Shown: positions 1-13,477 of the stretch, one piece after another
Layout: every line of letters begins with the position of its first letter
Position numbering within the stretch: the stretch's first letter is position 1
Source of the DNA: Pampus argenteus
Lineage: Eukaryota > Chordata > Actinopteri > Scombriformes > Stromateidae
Reading direction: 5' to 3'
Assembly: GCA_036937835.1 (NCBI GenBank)
Contig: CM072879.1
Span: 18,171,001 to 18,235,000 of the forward strand
Length of the DNA: 64,000 nt
Notes under the pieces: generated by a model
What the model was told of the DNA's origin: nothing
Database searches by the model: none
What the model saw: the letters and a program-made list of their open reading frames with translations, nothing else
Translations under genes and position numbers: made by a program

Positions 1-539
1 TTCCCTAAAGTAAAGACGCGTTTGTGCTCTTATACGAAACAAACACACAACCTTAAATCTCCCCGGCTGTCAAACCTGCAGCCTGCAGCAGTCTGCAAAC
101 CAAATTAATATATAATATATATTTTCCAGAAGTTGTTGGAACCAACCAAGATATGTTAGCTTTCCTGCTAGCCTTGTGTTGTCATGGCTACGGTTAGCTA
201 GTAAACCAGGATGCACACATATAAATATATATATTTTCTCCCTCTGGACAAACAGCCGTCTGCTCATTTAGCAGCAGTCTCACTCTTAACGGGGAGGAAA
301 ATACCACGGCAACCGAATATGTGGCTGGTCATCGGCGCCGACCTGTCGGGTGGAAACGGAGGCTTCATGCTGTGATGTGTTCAGTTGTGATGAGGACGAA
401 GCAAACAGGAGCATAAAAGTAACGCAGCCTGACACCTGCACAAGGATTCAGCTCATCTGAATGTCAGGAAGCACTGACGGGAGTTTCAGCCTGAAATCAG
501 ACACCTACTGTCTCATTTGACACAATTTCCTAAGAAGCT

Positions 540-578
<39 letters not shown>

Positions 579-3500
579 GGAAATTGCAGGTAATTGAGGT
601 GTTTGCTAAGAAAAGTAATACCACTTTCACAGGCTGAATACGCTGCAGTTTGCAGCTATTGAAGAGCAATTTTTAGGTGTTTCTGTTCCACAAAAAAATA
701 AAATTTAAAATGAAACTGAAACTAAAAAGCTACGACTCACAATTTATTAAAAATACATTTAAAAAAAACAAAAAAAACAACCTTGAGTCTTTGAGTTGGT
801 TATTTTGTTGTCGATTGAGGTTAATATTATCTGATGCTGTCATCAATATAAATACTTTTAAATATACATTTGACGTATTTCATCTGTTACATGGTGAGCC
901 TTCAAGTCTCATCCTGTCATTCTCAGTTTCAGCTGCTATCCAACACTACAGGCCTATAAAACAATAATAATAATAATAATAATAATAAAACACCTGTCAT
1001 AACTTCTGTAATGATGTATTCAGTCACAAAGCTTGATTTTGATGGAAAGAATAGAGAAAAACAAACTTATTTCCATTCAGTTTCCCTGAATTTAGTCACA
1101 GTCGCTCATCCATCTGTAAAATATGTTTTATGGCCATGAAAAAGTATCATTAACATTTTAAAATTATAATAAATGGTTAAAAACACGACTACGTGCCCGG
1201 TGGATGCCTGGATAAATGTTTCTCTGCCCGTCTCACAGTCAGATAACGTTTATTCTGTCGCGTTGTAGTAAAAACTACTACAGGACATGTATGCTTTTCT
1301 TCCAGTGTTTTTACTCCTGCTGAAACCTTTTTAAACCTCAGCTGTATGAAAACAGATCTATATCACAAAGTTTATCCAGGTTTGAGTGAAGTCAGAGCTG
1401 AAGCATCTTCAAGGATCGGGCTGTCAAGGCCATCTATATAAACTCTTCAAATCCAGTCGCTTTAAAGGATTTTCAACTTTTCACTTCTACTTTCAGATTT
1501 TGATTTGACTTTCTACGTCTCTTCAACATTTAGAGACAACTAAAGCAACATTGATCCCAAAACCGATAAAGTGATGCACATAAAGTCATAATTGTTTCCT
1601 GCACAAAGAGACGTTTGATTTAGACGAGAATAAAGAGAGTTTAAGATCATCTGGACGGGAGGAAATAAGAGCCTCATTGACTTTTCCCCAAAAAGCAGAA
1701 GCGCTTAAAAATTGGCTTTATTGGAGAAATGAAGAAAACAGGCCCAATATAAGTGCCTTTGTCTGGACATTATTGTTAAGGTCACCAACAGAGACGAGGT
1801 TCAGCCTCTCTGGCTTGCAGCATTATATCAGCTGATACAGCGCCACATTCATTTTGAATCAATTTAAACCTCTCTACAATCCCAGTGTGTGTAAGTGACT
1901 TGAAATTTTCAGTTTTAGTTTGAAATAAGAAGAATAGACGATGAGCTGAACACCTCTCAGACCGCAGAGCTTAGTGAACACGAGAGTCCTGACAGACGGT
2001 TGAAACAAGGATGAATAATACATATAATCCAGCTTCACTGGCAGTTAGACGCACTGGATTTCTGCTTCTTTTTTTATTTTAAATATGTTATTTTAACATA
2101 AGCAGGCAGCAAATGTGGATCTGCTAAATTCTTCCCTCTCAGCGGACAAACTCGGCTACGAGCTGGGAAACACAGTGAAGCATTTAGCAGCTAAAGAGAC
2201 GAATATTTCCATGAGGAGTCAGCAGAGACCCAAAAGCAGACAGACTGAATGAATAATACTGTAACTTCATCCCTGCTGGATGTATAAATAAACAGCAGTT
2301 TACTCACAGGTTCGCCTTATTAAACTGAAGCACTTGAAAGGTGAAAAAAATATGTCAATGCTGCGAAATCAGGAACTGTAGGTTTTATTTCCCTCCTGCA
2401 GCTGTCGGGTTTTTATGATTAAAAATTATGATTCGGTTGAATAAAAAAAACACACGTTCTCATTGAGAATGAGAAGATGTGTGAAGACTGAAAGTTGAAC
2501 CAGCTTGAAGTTGCTTTTCGCTCCGAGCGTCTAATATCGCTGCAGACGGGTTCAAACCGACGTTAGTTGAAACTCTGATGTGTCTCGTACAGATGCTGAA
2601 TTGCACCTTTGTACGTCGGGATCTGACGTCTGAAGGGAGCGACAAAGCGCCGGCGGGTCTACGACCTTCTAGAGGATAAGTATTAGCTACACATTTGAAA
2701 TGAAATATCCTGAACCGAAACAAAAACCACGATGACCTCTTCTAACCAGCGTCGGGACGAGGAAACTTCATCCACATCTGCTGGAGCCTCAGCTGGTCTG
2801 GCAGAGGCTTCGGCTTTAACTGGATTAACAACAAAAGCCGAGCTCAATAACTAATAGGCCGCTTCTTCCTCCTCTCTGTTCCTCCTTTCTCTTCTCTCTG
2901 CTCCCCTCCATCCTCTCCCCTCTCTCTCCTTCCTTTCAGAGTGAAGCAGAGAGATAATGCTGAACACTTTCATGCCTCCTGCTGAATTAAACATGGGGAG
3001 AACAGCTTGTACTGGGTGCTAAAGCTGAAGCAAAAGAGAAAGAAAGAAAGGAGGATATATACAAGTCCGCCTCTGCACAGGAGTCCTTGGAGTGCTGCTG
3101 GAGAACATTTCTTTACAATTAGGAAGATCTGTTGCTGATAGGCTGAACAGGACAGGCTTTTTTTAACACTAATTGGCTGGTTTGAAAAGGACTGTCAGTC
3201 GTTGTTGGTTGTGAAGTGGCCAATAGCCAAGCGGTGCAGTGGCATAGCACTAAAAAAAATAGAAAATAATAAATTAATAATACTCCTGTGAGGCTTCCTT
3301 CTTCCCACCTCCAGCTTTTATTGTCGGAGCTGTAAATCCCATCTTGCCAATCTCTTATTCCTTTCACACGCTCGCTGTCATCTTTATGCTGCAGCCAACC
3401 GATTGGGCCCCACAAGTAACAGATCTGCTCGTCTCTCCACTCCACACTCAGTGGTGAATAAATGACAGTGTCTCAATGAATAAATAAATAAATAAATAAA

Positions 3501-4862
3501 GAAAAAAAAACCCAGTGATGCCTTTTTAATTTCTCAGCAGGCGCTCAGGTTTCAGTTTCTCCAGATTTCTGTGATCTAAGAAGAAAAACTCTCCCTTTCT
3601 CCCGGCCTGTTTGGTATTCCCCAGACGGAGCGCCCAGCTACCACCCTCATCCTCCGTCCTCCGTCCTCTTTCCCTCTGACAGAGCCAAGTGACCTGTTAC
3701 AGCGTCCTCTGCTTAGCATGGACGCCACACATTCACAGCAGCAAGGACGAGACGTTGCAGGGGTTGTGTTCAGGACTGCAACCTCCCAGAGCGCACGCTG
3801 CATGAGGCGGCCGGCAGGCTACAGATCAGACAGGGGCGCTTGTAACGAGCACGACCCCATTTTCAACTCACCGGACAGGCTAGTGTCTCACTCACTGCAG
3901 AAAAAAGGGTTTTTAAAGAAAGTGATATCTTACTTTATGACGAATTAATCTGTTGAGCATTTGAATTATATCATTAGATTTGTTTCAAGGCTGCATTTTG
4001 ATCTGATTTTTTAATCCAACATCACATTTCTTATAATTTACAAACTTTTTCACTTGTTTATGGATTATTTTTTTTTATTTTTTTCAACTCTTCGGTGGTG
4101 ACACGTGTTATATAACAGGTAGCTTCCAGGTGTGATTGTGTACGAGTGTTGAATAAAAAGGCTGTTGCTGTGAAAACTGTGCCGGTTAGAGGCAGAGATG
4201 TGGGCGTCTGCTGGTATTTATAGGCTGATAACATGGATCTTCTTAATTAATTACCAGTTTTTCCCACAGAGAATTATTTCTGAATGTTTTTTTTTATTTT
4301 TTTTATTAATTTATTTATTTATTGAAAATGGGTTGTGCAAAACAAAAGTTATGACTGATGATGAGTTTTCTCACTAAGAGTACATGCATGCCACAAGACT
4401 CTGGGACTAATTAGGCGCCAAACTTGCGCTCACAGTAACGTGTTAAGAATCACGGCGCTGCGAGAAACCCCCCCGAGGAAAGATGTGCTGATGAGGCATT
4501 CAGGGACCAAATGGAGGCTAAACGTTTTGGGAGCGAGATCGTAGACTGGAGGCCTTCAACCGTATATTTGACTCTAAATAATGAAAGTCTGAATCGTGGC
4601 GCATGCATAAACCCTTCGGAGTTATAAAAACACACAATATTTTACTGTAGCGCGTCGATACAATAAACAAGTCCGACTACATGTGACACGTGTGGCAACA
4701 CAAGTTACAGCATGGATGTATTTACTCAGATTAATTGGCAACGTGTCCAAACACATTGTGAGTTATGAAATTAAATTATTGTAACATATAGCAGATATAA
4801 CTCGGACTCTTTTACAGGATAACAGATTGCACGGTGCGTTCAATGTTCAATAACAAGCAGCG

Positions 4863-4923
<61 letters not shown>

Positions 4924-5180
4924 TCAACCCACAGAACATCAGCACAGTAGTTACAGTAAATGTTGACTAATCTTAATTATTATCACGATGTCTTCTTATA
5001 TCGTAGAGAATATCCCGACCTTCATCATCACACCCTCGTCATCGTAAATATTAGTTGTATAGACATTTACTACACCTCCATGATAACGTATGTATGTAAT
5101 TATATAAAAACTGTTAATACCGTACACGCTTTTTTATTTGATTCAACTTTACTTCAAAATGACTCCGGCTACCGACGTTG

Positions 5181-5217
<37 letters not shown>

Positions 5218-6382
5218 TGAACACAGTGTGTGTACTCAGTAAGTGTGTGGTTGTAATGTGATATAGTGGGGCTTTAAAGCAGAGGATGTGCTCAGTTCAG
5301 CTGCTGGAGCATGTAGCACCGGTATCTTCTATAACTCTTCATCTGTGGTTTTTGCTCATCAGGTTTTTGTTTTTTCTTCTTCTTCTATCTTTTGGCCAGC
5401 TGTCTTCTTCTTCTTCTATGATTTCCCTGCTCAGAGCTTCTACGTGTCACCTCGCAGCCACTTAATTTATTTTTAAAAAAAATCTATTTGTTGCTAAAAA
5501 AGACATGATGAGTGAAAATTAATAAGGCAAATGTGTTGTAGAAACATTAAAATGTGTCCCGGTACATTAAATACGAGTGAAACCCTCCAAACCACTCAGC
5601 AGATGCCTCACTTATTTAAAATAAAAAAAGTTCAGTATGATTTGTAGTTCTGCAGCGTACAAAGGAACAATGTTTGGGGATTTTATTTTAGACCGCTTTC
5701 ACATCCTCTCTTGAGATGTGGCTTGGACCGTGTTCTTTCTGTCCAATCAGCATACAAAACATGCAATAATCCGGTATATAGCCAGAACATTCTGCGGTAC
5801 ACGGAAAATGAATACATGAAATGCAACGGCCTCAAACAAAGCCGGCGAATATTTTGCCTCGTTGAATGCGACCCAGATAGGAATACAAATACGAGTTATC
5901 CTCTTCTCCCTGCACACACAGTCATTGCGGCACTCATTTAAGCCGCCTATTACGTCAAATAAAGAGAGAGCAGAATGAGAAAGAGATGTAATGTGTGTGT
6001 GGGACAGAGTGGTAGGAAAAAGCATGAAAATGGTGCAGGATGCAAAGAAATGAGACGAAGAGGGAAACCGAGGCTGAGAAGAGACGGGAAGAAAGAGAAA
6101 GGAAGTCAGAGCACACCGTTTTTTGTTGTTTTTTTGTTTTTTTTTACACATTATATGAATCATTACCAACCCAACGTGGAACTGTGTGAAACCCCCCGAG
6201 GCGCCCAGTGCATCTTTTCAACACTATCACAACAACAACAACATCAAAAACAACAACAATAACAACAACAATAACAACTGTGCTATAGTGAGACGGCGCC
6301 CGATATATAGATGATGCACATCATTAACACCACAGTCAGCCACATATTAGCACAAACTGTGAAGTCTGTTATGTCACTCAGT
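1..6382. other. 3' flank of the nectin gene, no supported gene
   Basis: AT-rich intergenic or distal 3' UTR sequence. It holds simple repeats: (TA)n at 543-574, (AAT)n at 963-989, (TAAA)n at 3478-3500, (CA)n at 4870-4921 and 5182-5214, and CAA-rich sequence at 6229-6276. Short open frames are present on both strands, but none shows splice-site support, a domain or coding-like codon use. Confidence 0.7.
4870..4921. repeat. (CA)n microsatellite
   Basis: Uninterrupted CA dinucleotides over about 52 bases in the 3' flank. Confidence 0.98.
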
Positions 6383-6528
6383 TTAGTGGTCAAGAAACCA
6401 GGTGGTGTCACAGGGTGGAGCAGGAAGCCGAGAGTCACCGTCGGCCCGGAAACGAGGGATAAAGTCATCGACATCCATCATCCGCATGACGGGTTCGGCC
6501 GGCGCCTGCAGCACGACATCCACACAAG
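6383..6528 (-). other. Candidate alternative terminal exon (unproven)
   Basis: A 146-nt stretch on the minus strand begins after CCAAACAG and reads through 47 codons to TAA. The peptide contains VDVVLQAPAEPVMRMMDVDD and ends TTWFLDH. Its first half is GC-rich with mostly G or C in third positions, unlike its surroundings. It would enter in phase 1, the same phase in which exon 28653-28505 leaves. Against it: the upstream pyrimidine tract is poor, it lies beyond the main stop codon, and I recognise no homologue. It could be a chance open stretch in the 3' flank. Confidence 0.2.
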
Positions 6529-6935
6529 CTGTTTGGACAGTTTTAGTTGATGTTGAAGTATTTTCTCTTTTGTTTGTTTGTTTGTTTGTTTGTTTTGACA
6601 CAGGAATAGTGGTTATGTTACTTCCGGCTTTGCAGATTATGTTTTTTTTATGAGATATATATATAAAATACAAACAATGGAGTCACTCGGCACATAATCA
6701 TAATAACACACTTGCAAAGCTAAAGAAACGAGAACATAGCAATAAGCAGCGTCGCATTAAAAGTTGCTGTGGTTTTTGTTTGCTCTTTGCAACAACAAAA
6801 AAACAAAAAACAAAACAAGTCCTCCTTGTTTCTTCATGTTTGGCCGACACTGAATATAACTTGTCTCCATTATACAGTTAAACACAATCACATATTCAGC
6901 CGCAGGTTTCCCTTCATTAGCTTCAGACCAAACCT

Positions 6936-7145
6936 CTGTTTTAATCCTCTTTTTATTAAATTATACAGTCAGTGTCAAGCGGAGAGGATATACTTGATGG
7001 CATCGAGTCAGTCGGGTTGAATATTAAGCAGGTAGGCGTTTAGCTGATGGACGCGACGTTGATTTATTTGGCGGTGGAAGGCGTTGGCTCGGATGATCCT
7101 CGTCTTAAACCATCGCATCTCCTTCTCCTTTCCTGACCTCCCTAC
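6936..7145 (-). promoter_or_regulatory. nectin2l: Likely start of the nectin 3' UTR with candidate polyadenylation signals
   Basis: Two AATAAA hexamers read on the coding strand, at 7068-7063 and 6957-6952, about 80 and 190 bases after the stop. The second is followed by a GT-rich stretch (GGTTTGGTCTG), as expected downstream of a cleavage site, so it is the better candidate. More distal sites cannot be excluded because AATAAA is frequent in this AT-rich flank. Confidence 0.35.
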
Positions 7146-7777
7146 TCAGACATAGATGGCAGTCCGGGAAATAACCGAGCCGTCTCTCTGAGACTCCATG
7201 TCATCGTCGAGGTACACGTCCATTTCTTCCTCGTCGCCATGGCCTCGGCGGACGTGATACGTTGGCGGTAGCACGTCCCCACCTCCTCCGACGCCCCCGA
7301 ACGTATCGTACCGCTCTTCGTCTTCTTCCATGCTGTCATCCAAGTCGAACTTCCTCCTCTCACCGTCGTCCAGCTCGGCGCTGAGCAGGATATCATGCGC
7401 GGAGGGGGCGGTGACAGTCGAGGCATGGTGGAGGTGATGATGGTGGTAGTCGTTGGCCTTTTCCGTTAGTGTCCCCGTGGCGTCGCAGCCCTCCCGGTAC
7501 GTGTACATCGGCCCGTTGTTGTTTGCACCAGTCCCGTTCTTGCTATTGTTGCCAGAGCCACCGAAAAGCAGTCGGGCTTTGTTACCATAATCTGTGCCAT
7601 TGCTGCCGCCGCTGCCTGTCGCTATGGAGTCCCCGCTGCTGGGGTAACCGCGCCTCTGTTGCCGGCGGCCACGGGTCAGGAGAACCGCAACGAGTGCAAC
7701 AACCAATAGCAGGGCCAGGAGCGAGCCGATCACGGCGCCCGCCACGACGCCGGCACTGGACGGGTCCTCCAAGGCTT
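7146..7777 (-). CDS. nectin2l: Nectin terminal coding exon: membrane span and cytoplasmic tail
   Basis: The exon follows acceptor CCCCTCTGCAG and runs to a TGA stop at 7148-7146. It encodes a short stalk (EALEDPSSAG), a membrane span of about 24 residues rich in Val, Leu and Ala, a basic stop-transfer stretch TRGRRQQRR and a tail of about 176 residues. The tail has a Gly/Asn/Ser-rich part, a histidine run (YHHHHLHH), acidic clusters (DLDDSMEEDEERYD and GDEEEMDVYLDDDMES) and the C-terminus DGSVISRTAIYV. The last four residues fit the Glu/Ala-X-Tyr-Val ligand of the afadin PDZ domain. Nectin-1 and nectin-3 also keep span and tail in one exon and end with a similar DGS-ISR element. Third codon positions are mostly G or C, unlike the AT-rich introns. 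Confidence 0.93.
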
Positions 7778-10700
7778 CTGCAGAGGGGATGGAGGGGTTT
7801 GAAGGAGGGATGGAAAAATGGGTGGAGGAAAAGAAAAAGGAAGGAATTGATGGCTGTCTTGCTCAGTTTTGGAGGAGGCAGAGGTATTCACAGTTCTTCT
7901 TGTATTGTAAGTGTGCTGTAGTGATAGTCTTCTTCTATGTGTGTTACAATCCTCTTACAAGTGTGTAGTAATGTTCTTCTCAGTGTAATCCCTCGGTGAG
8001 GGTGCAGTCAGTCATTGCTGGGATCAGGCTGAATGGGACTCATTCACTCTCCCCAAATAGCTCGTTGCATTGCATTCTGCAGACATTTTCCTCTATACAC
8101 ATGTCAGTCCAGCTGCTGGCACTTCAGTTTTTGTCGCCCCGCCCCCCTTTGACAGCCGGTGGGGGGGGGGCTTTACTACTGTAACGATCCTTTGTTTTAT
8201 ACTTCATGTTGGTGTGAGCCAAGTTTGCCTCTCCGCTCTTGTTTCAGTTGAAGACTGAAACAAAAAAGGAGAGACGGGAGTTTACAGCTAGAGCAAAAAA
8301 AAAACAAAAAAAAGAAGTTTGTTTTACGCCTCGTGCTGTCTCTGCCGTGGGTTCAAGGTATCGGCCCAGCAGAGACACACAAACAGACGTACACACACAC
8401 TCACAGATATACAGGACGGACAGGCAGAGGGGTTATTTGAAGAGGGTCAGTGAAAACTAGCACACAGTCGCTTCTGGAAAGTGTCACAATGTTCAACATC
8501 CCTCAAGCTCTCTCATTTTTCCTTCTGCTTCTTTCCCAGCCTCCTAATTACCCACTCCTCATCCTCCTCATTCCTCTCTTATCGGCCAGCTAGCCAAGCC
8601 ACAGGACCGAGCGATCGCCCGCTGTCAACTCAAGACCGAGTCCAGATCTCACTGATCGGAAGTACACAAAGGTAAAAGGTTCACACTGCGGAGAAAGACT
8701 CGTGCCAGGACATTTTTAAGAGGATTCTCTGCAGGAAGATCAGAGAGTCCTGGCTCAGATAGCGTAGGATTTGAACAAGCGGATTCACGCTGGGCTAAAA
8801 AGAAGAGAAAAGAAAGTGTCAAACCAAGCAAGAGGAAATGTTGAGCCTATACTGCAGGACAGCACAAGGCCAGCTAATGTTCCCCCCCCCCTGTGAATTG
8901 CATGCAGATTTTTTCTTTGAGGTGGAGCAAGGGCAGAACAGCAGGGAAATCTGACTCCCTTCCTGTTTTATGCAAATAACAGCAAGGATCTGCCAGCGCT
9001 CCTGGCAAACACAGCAGCGAACGCCAATCAAACAATCTGAGCTCAGCTGAAATGAGCACTTTGTGTGGGTCATGTGCCAGGGCAACACCACTGACGTCCA
9101 ATGTGATTCCAGCAAAATCGCATTGGACGTCAAATAATGATCTGTATGCCGCTGACAAAATTGAGTTATGCTAACAAAATCAGAGCCTGGATGGAGATGT
9201 CTCTGATTCATACAAATTGTTCATTCTGAGGGTGTAGGAGAGGAAAAAAAGGGAGGAGATGAAAGAGGAGAAGAAGGGAGCGAGAGGAGAGAAAATGCTC
9301 TGGTCTCACATGGGGATGCAGGAGGGTTATGCCAGGGTGAGACAGACGGCTTGGGGGGAATGAGGCGGGACTCTTGGGACAGGATATGATGTCTAAATTA
9401 GGGGACAGTGCCTGGTGATATCCAATCGAAGTGACAGAAGGCATTAAGGGTGATGAATCCAACTTCTCCTGTCCTAGTTTTCACTCTCTGCAAACTTACT
9501 GCAAACACAGCATGTGGGCAAGAATGTTATTTACATTAATTATGACATTTATAATAAAAAATATTAGATAATATTAGAGTGAGAGACAGCTGGATAATGG
9601 CGTTTTTTTTGTGGAAGGTCTTCATTGGCTGTCTCTTATTCTGTATAAGCTACAGCTGTCATGGACATTTTTTCAATAAATCTTCAGTCACATGCAGGAG
9701 CAGCTCGATTTTCTCTCCAATTTGCCTTCAAAGTGCGACGCTGATTGATGATAACTGATATTTAAACAGAAATTATCTCGTGTGAAAGAACTTTATGTGT
9801 GACGACTGGAAAGTAACAGTGTCATTATAATTTTGTCATACTTTTATTACATACTGCATGTTGCTATCTTGGTCTATTATTCTGTACACACATATATTGC
9901 ATGTCTTGATCTTCCTGTGGTTGTTTCCATTTTTTCCACCATTAAAGGGTTTATTATGGGATTTGAGTCGAGGGTCTACAGATAGAGGATGTATAAAGCC
10001 CCCCCTGAGGTGAATTTGTGATTAGTGATATTGGGCTATATGCAACGTTAACCAACGAGCCCCCTGTAACCGGGGTTTGTGATTGGCAGGATGTAAAATG
10101 GGATGGACCCCAGAGGACTTGACAGGGATGGTTGGGGTTAAGTTAAAAGTCTCCTGCAGCCTGAGATAAGAGGCGGTGGGTGTGCGTCCTCAATCACAAA
10201 CACATTTAAACTACGACCATGTCAGTTTCACGTGGGTCAACTTTTAATACAACGTCAGAGCAACACGGATATCTTTTTTTTTTGTTGTTGCAGTTGAAAT
10301 AAGAATAATGCGTAGATGTAAGATCAATGGTGCACAGGATCATCATAACACCACATGATCCTTTTAGAGTGAAAATATAAAGTGCATCTACGTATTAAAA
10401 AAAAAAAAAAATCAGACACAAGGTTTCTGCAGGCGCTCTCTGACATTGTTCATTACAATCTAAAACACTAATAGATCCTCGATCAGCTCTGACATATATA
10501 TGCCAGATGCATGATCAACGTCAGTGTCAAAACCTCGTCAAACGCCCTGAGATGCTTCAGTAAACACTCTCCTGTGAACATATTTTGCCAAAAAAAAAAA
10601 AGAAAAAAGAAAAAAGCAGAGAGACTATCGTTAGCAAGAAAATAGGCCATGCTTGTCATCCTTATTTCTCATCAACAGCAGCAGCCTGCCTGCATTAGGA

Positions 10701-11844
10701 CGCACGGTGATAAATGTCATAGAGAGAGGCAGGGGAGCTTATATCAGTCTCTGTATTAGTGTCATGTACATGGAGGAGATTAAGGAGGAGAGGGAGACAC
10801 ATGGAAACTATCCATCTCTACTCAGTTACATTCACTGCGGTAGGGATAATCTAAATGAGAAGATCTGGGGAGGCAAGGTAGATAAAAAAAGAGATTTAGA
10901 AGAGTAGAGTGAGATAGACAAAGATAGACAGAGAAGAAGAAAATAGTGGGATCTAAATAAAAATCTAAATAAACTTTAGTTGACTTCTCTCATTCTTCTC
11001 AGAAGTGAAATGAAGCCTGAAAACACGACGAGCTGTTTCTATATAATAAAACAGAGACGGTGGCTGCAAAAGATCCACGAGGGGAAGTTTCATTAAAAGC
11101 AGCTTCTGGTCAAGGACAAAACATCTTCATGAATATACTGCATCAAAAAAAGACAAAGACGAAGACAAAGACAAAGACGCCCACTCAGACAGATGAGCCG
11201 TCTGACTCCGAAGACTAAAGTATTAAATATAATATGCCTTCAGTTTTTGTTTTTTTATTGTATTGTATTTCATTTAGTAAAAACAGCTGAGAGCAGGTGG
11301 TGTTATGTGTTACTGAACAACATTTCCACTCTGAGCTTCTGATTCCTCATTGGAGGGTTTACAAAATGTCACAAAAGTTCCTTGAATAAATCAGTAATTA
11401 CTATTATATATACAAAAAAAAAACAAAAAAAAGTAAAAAAAGCATTTTAATTTAGTCTTCAGTTCTTAACTGACCTGCAGAGCAGCTCGTTTCTAGGAAA
11501 TCCAGGAAACTCCTCCACACAGTAATATCCAGTTTCAGCAAATTTAATTGTGATATTAAGATAAATATAAATCTAGTAGAAGAACAACGGCGGCATTCAA
11601 GTTTTACTAAATTAAGGTATTAAAAAACAACAACAATACGAATGTGCTGCCAGAAACTGAAAAATCAAATCCTGCAATAGAAAAAGTTAAATAAAGATAA
11701 TTTATGTTATCTTCTATTTATAGTTATAGCTGTAGTTTTATTTAGCAACGCTGCAAATTCAGGAGAACGAACATCACGATCATGAAGACCGAAGAATACA
11801 TCTCCATCTTTAACGCAGGTTTCATCATCTCGTTGTCCCCAAAT

Positions 11845-11892
<48 letters not shown>

Positions 11893-12514
11893 CAGATGTG
11901 ACTGACGTTGGGGGAGGTGAGGACGAGGCTAAATGTTTGTCATGGTAGGTTAATGGGACCCAGAGGCAACACCGGCTGGAAATCACAGATGTACAGTAGC
12001 ACGAGTCGTCGAGGGCAACCGCTTCACTCTCACAGTAAGATGAAGCTGAACAATGTTTCTATGGATTTTTGACCAGATGCATTTTTTCTTTTAAGTCATC
12101 TTAAATATGATTTTAAGGAGAACATGTGTACTTTTCCCCTGAGCGGGCAGGTGGAAACAACAAGTCAGCAAGATGAAAGAGACACGAAGTCAAAGAGAAT
12201 CATCAAAATATGACCAATAATAACAGCTGATGATGAGCACAGAGGCATCAAGGCATCCAGCACAGGGTCCCACTTAGTACTACTGCTAATACTACTGCTA
12301 CTACTGATATATATGTATATATATATATATATACCCAGCTCTACGTATTGATGTACAGTGTTTTTTTCAAATTGAATTTCAAATTGAAATATAGCACATT
12401 ACTGTGCATAAAAGACGTAATGATGCTACGTTTAATGGGGCTTAAAGTTTGCATAATAATTACTGCACTAATAGGAAGAACTTGATTCAGTATGTTACGT
12501 TCTTTCTATCTTCT

Positions 12515-12580
<66 letters not shown>

Positions 12581-13443
12581 ACACTCACACACTTCATCTG
12601 CCCCACAAACAAAATCTTATACAACCCCCTTCTTGCATCCAACCACCGGTGTTTCCATGACGATCTCAATCATTTCCTCATGCATCCCCCTCGATGCCAC
12701 AATAAGGGAGGAAATTTCCTGCTTAAATCATCTTCAATTCTGTGTCTTCATCACAAGTTCTAGTTACTACTTTTTATTTCTTGGTCTCTCTCGTCTCACT
12801 TTTCATCAGTGAGGAAATAATCAGAGAGCAAAAAAACACAACAAAAAAACAAAAACAAAACTGTAAACCACATAGAAGAGAGACAAGGGAGGGGAGAGAC
12901 AGATAGATAGATGGGGTGAGGGAAAGTCAGAATTACTTCTTTAAGCATCTTGTTTTTGGCATTTCTCTTGGCCCGTGGAGCATCGCTGTGCTCTCTCTCC
13001 TCTGAGACTCTCAGGATTTTAAATGGATGCTTTCTGACACAGAGCAAGCAGATGGGATGAAAACTAAAGAGCACAGACAGATGGGAAGGAGACAGAGAGA
13101 GAGGGTGGATGTAGGGGGGTGTGCATAAAAGCAATGGCTGCATAGATGACGGATAGATGGAAGTGGAGACAAACGGATGGATTCATCGCTTCCAAACTCG
13201 CTGCCACCGTAAAGCTCATTCGAATTTACAAAATCAACACGCAGGAGTTTCATCTGCTTGCATGAGCACACATGCACATGCTCAGTCTTTCCCACTCTGT
13301 GGACCCCTGCAGGCGGTATGAACTTCAGGAGGTTCCCCGAGTGTCCTCCCCCACCACCACCACTACCTCTTCAAGCTCTACACCTATTTAGCATCCAGCT
13401 GCTGCAAACAGTCACACAAACAAACATTCAACAAATAACTCTG

Positions 13444-13477
<34 letters not shown>

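Noticed and set aside
3119..3445. A 108-codon minus-strand frame in the 3' flank, considered as a downstream gene
   Set aside because: No recognisable domain, no coding-like codon bias and no paired splice sites.
7469..7921. A 150-codon plus-strand frame over the nectin tail exon
   Set aside because: It is the shadow of the GC-rich minus-strand coding exon, with Arg/Cys-rich low-plausibility sequence.
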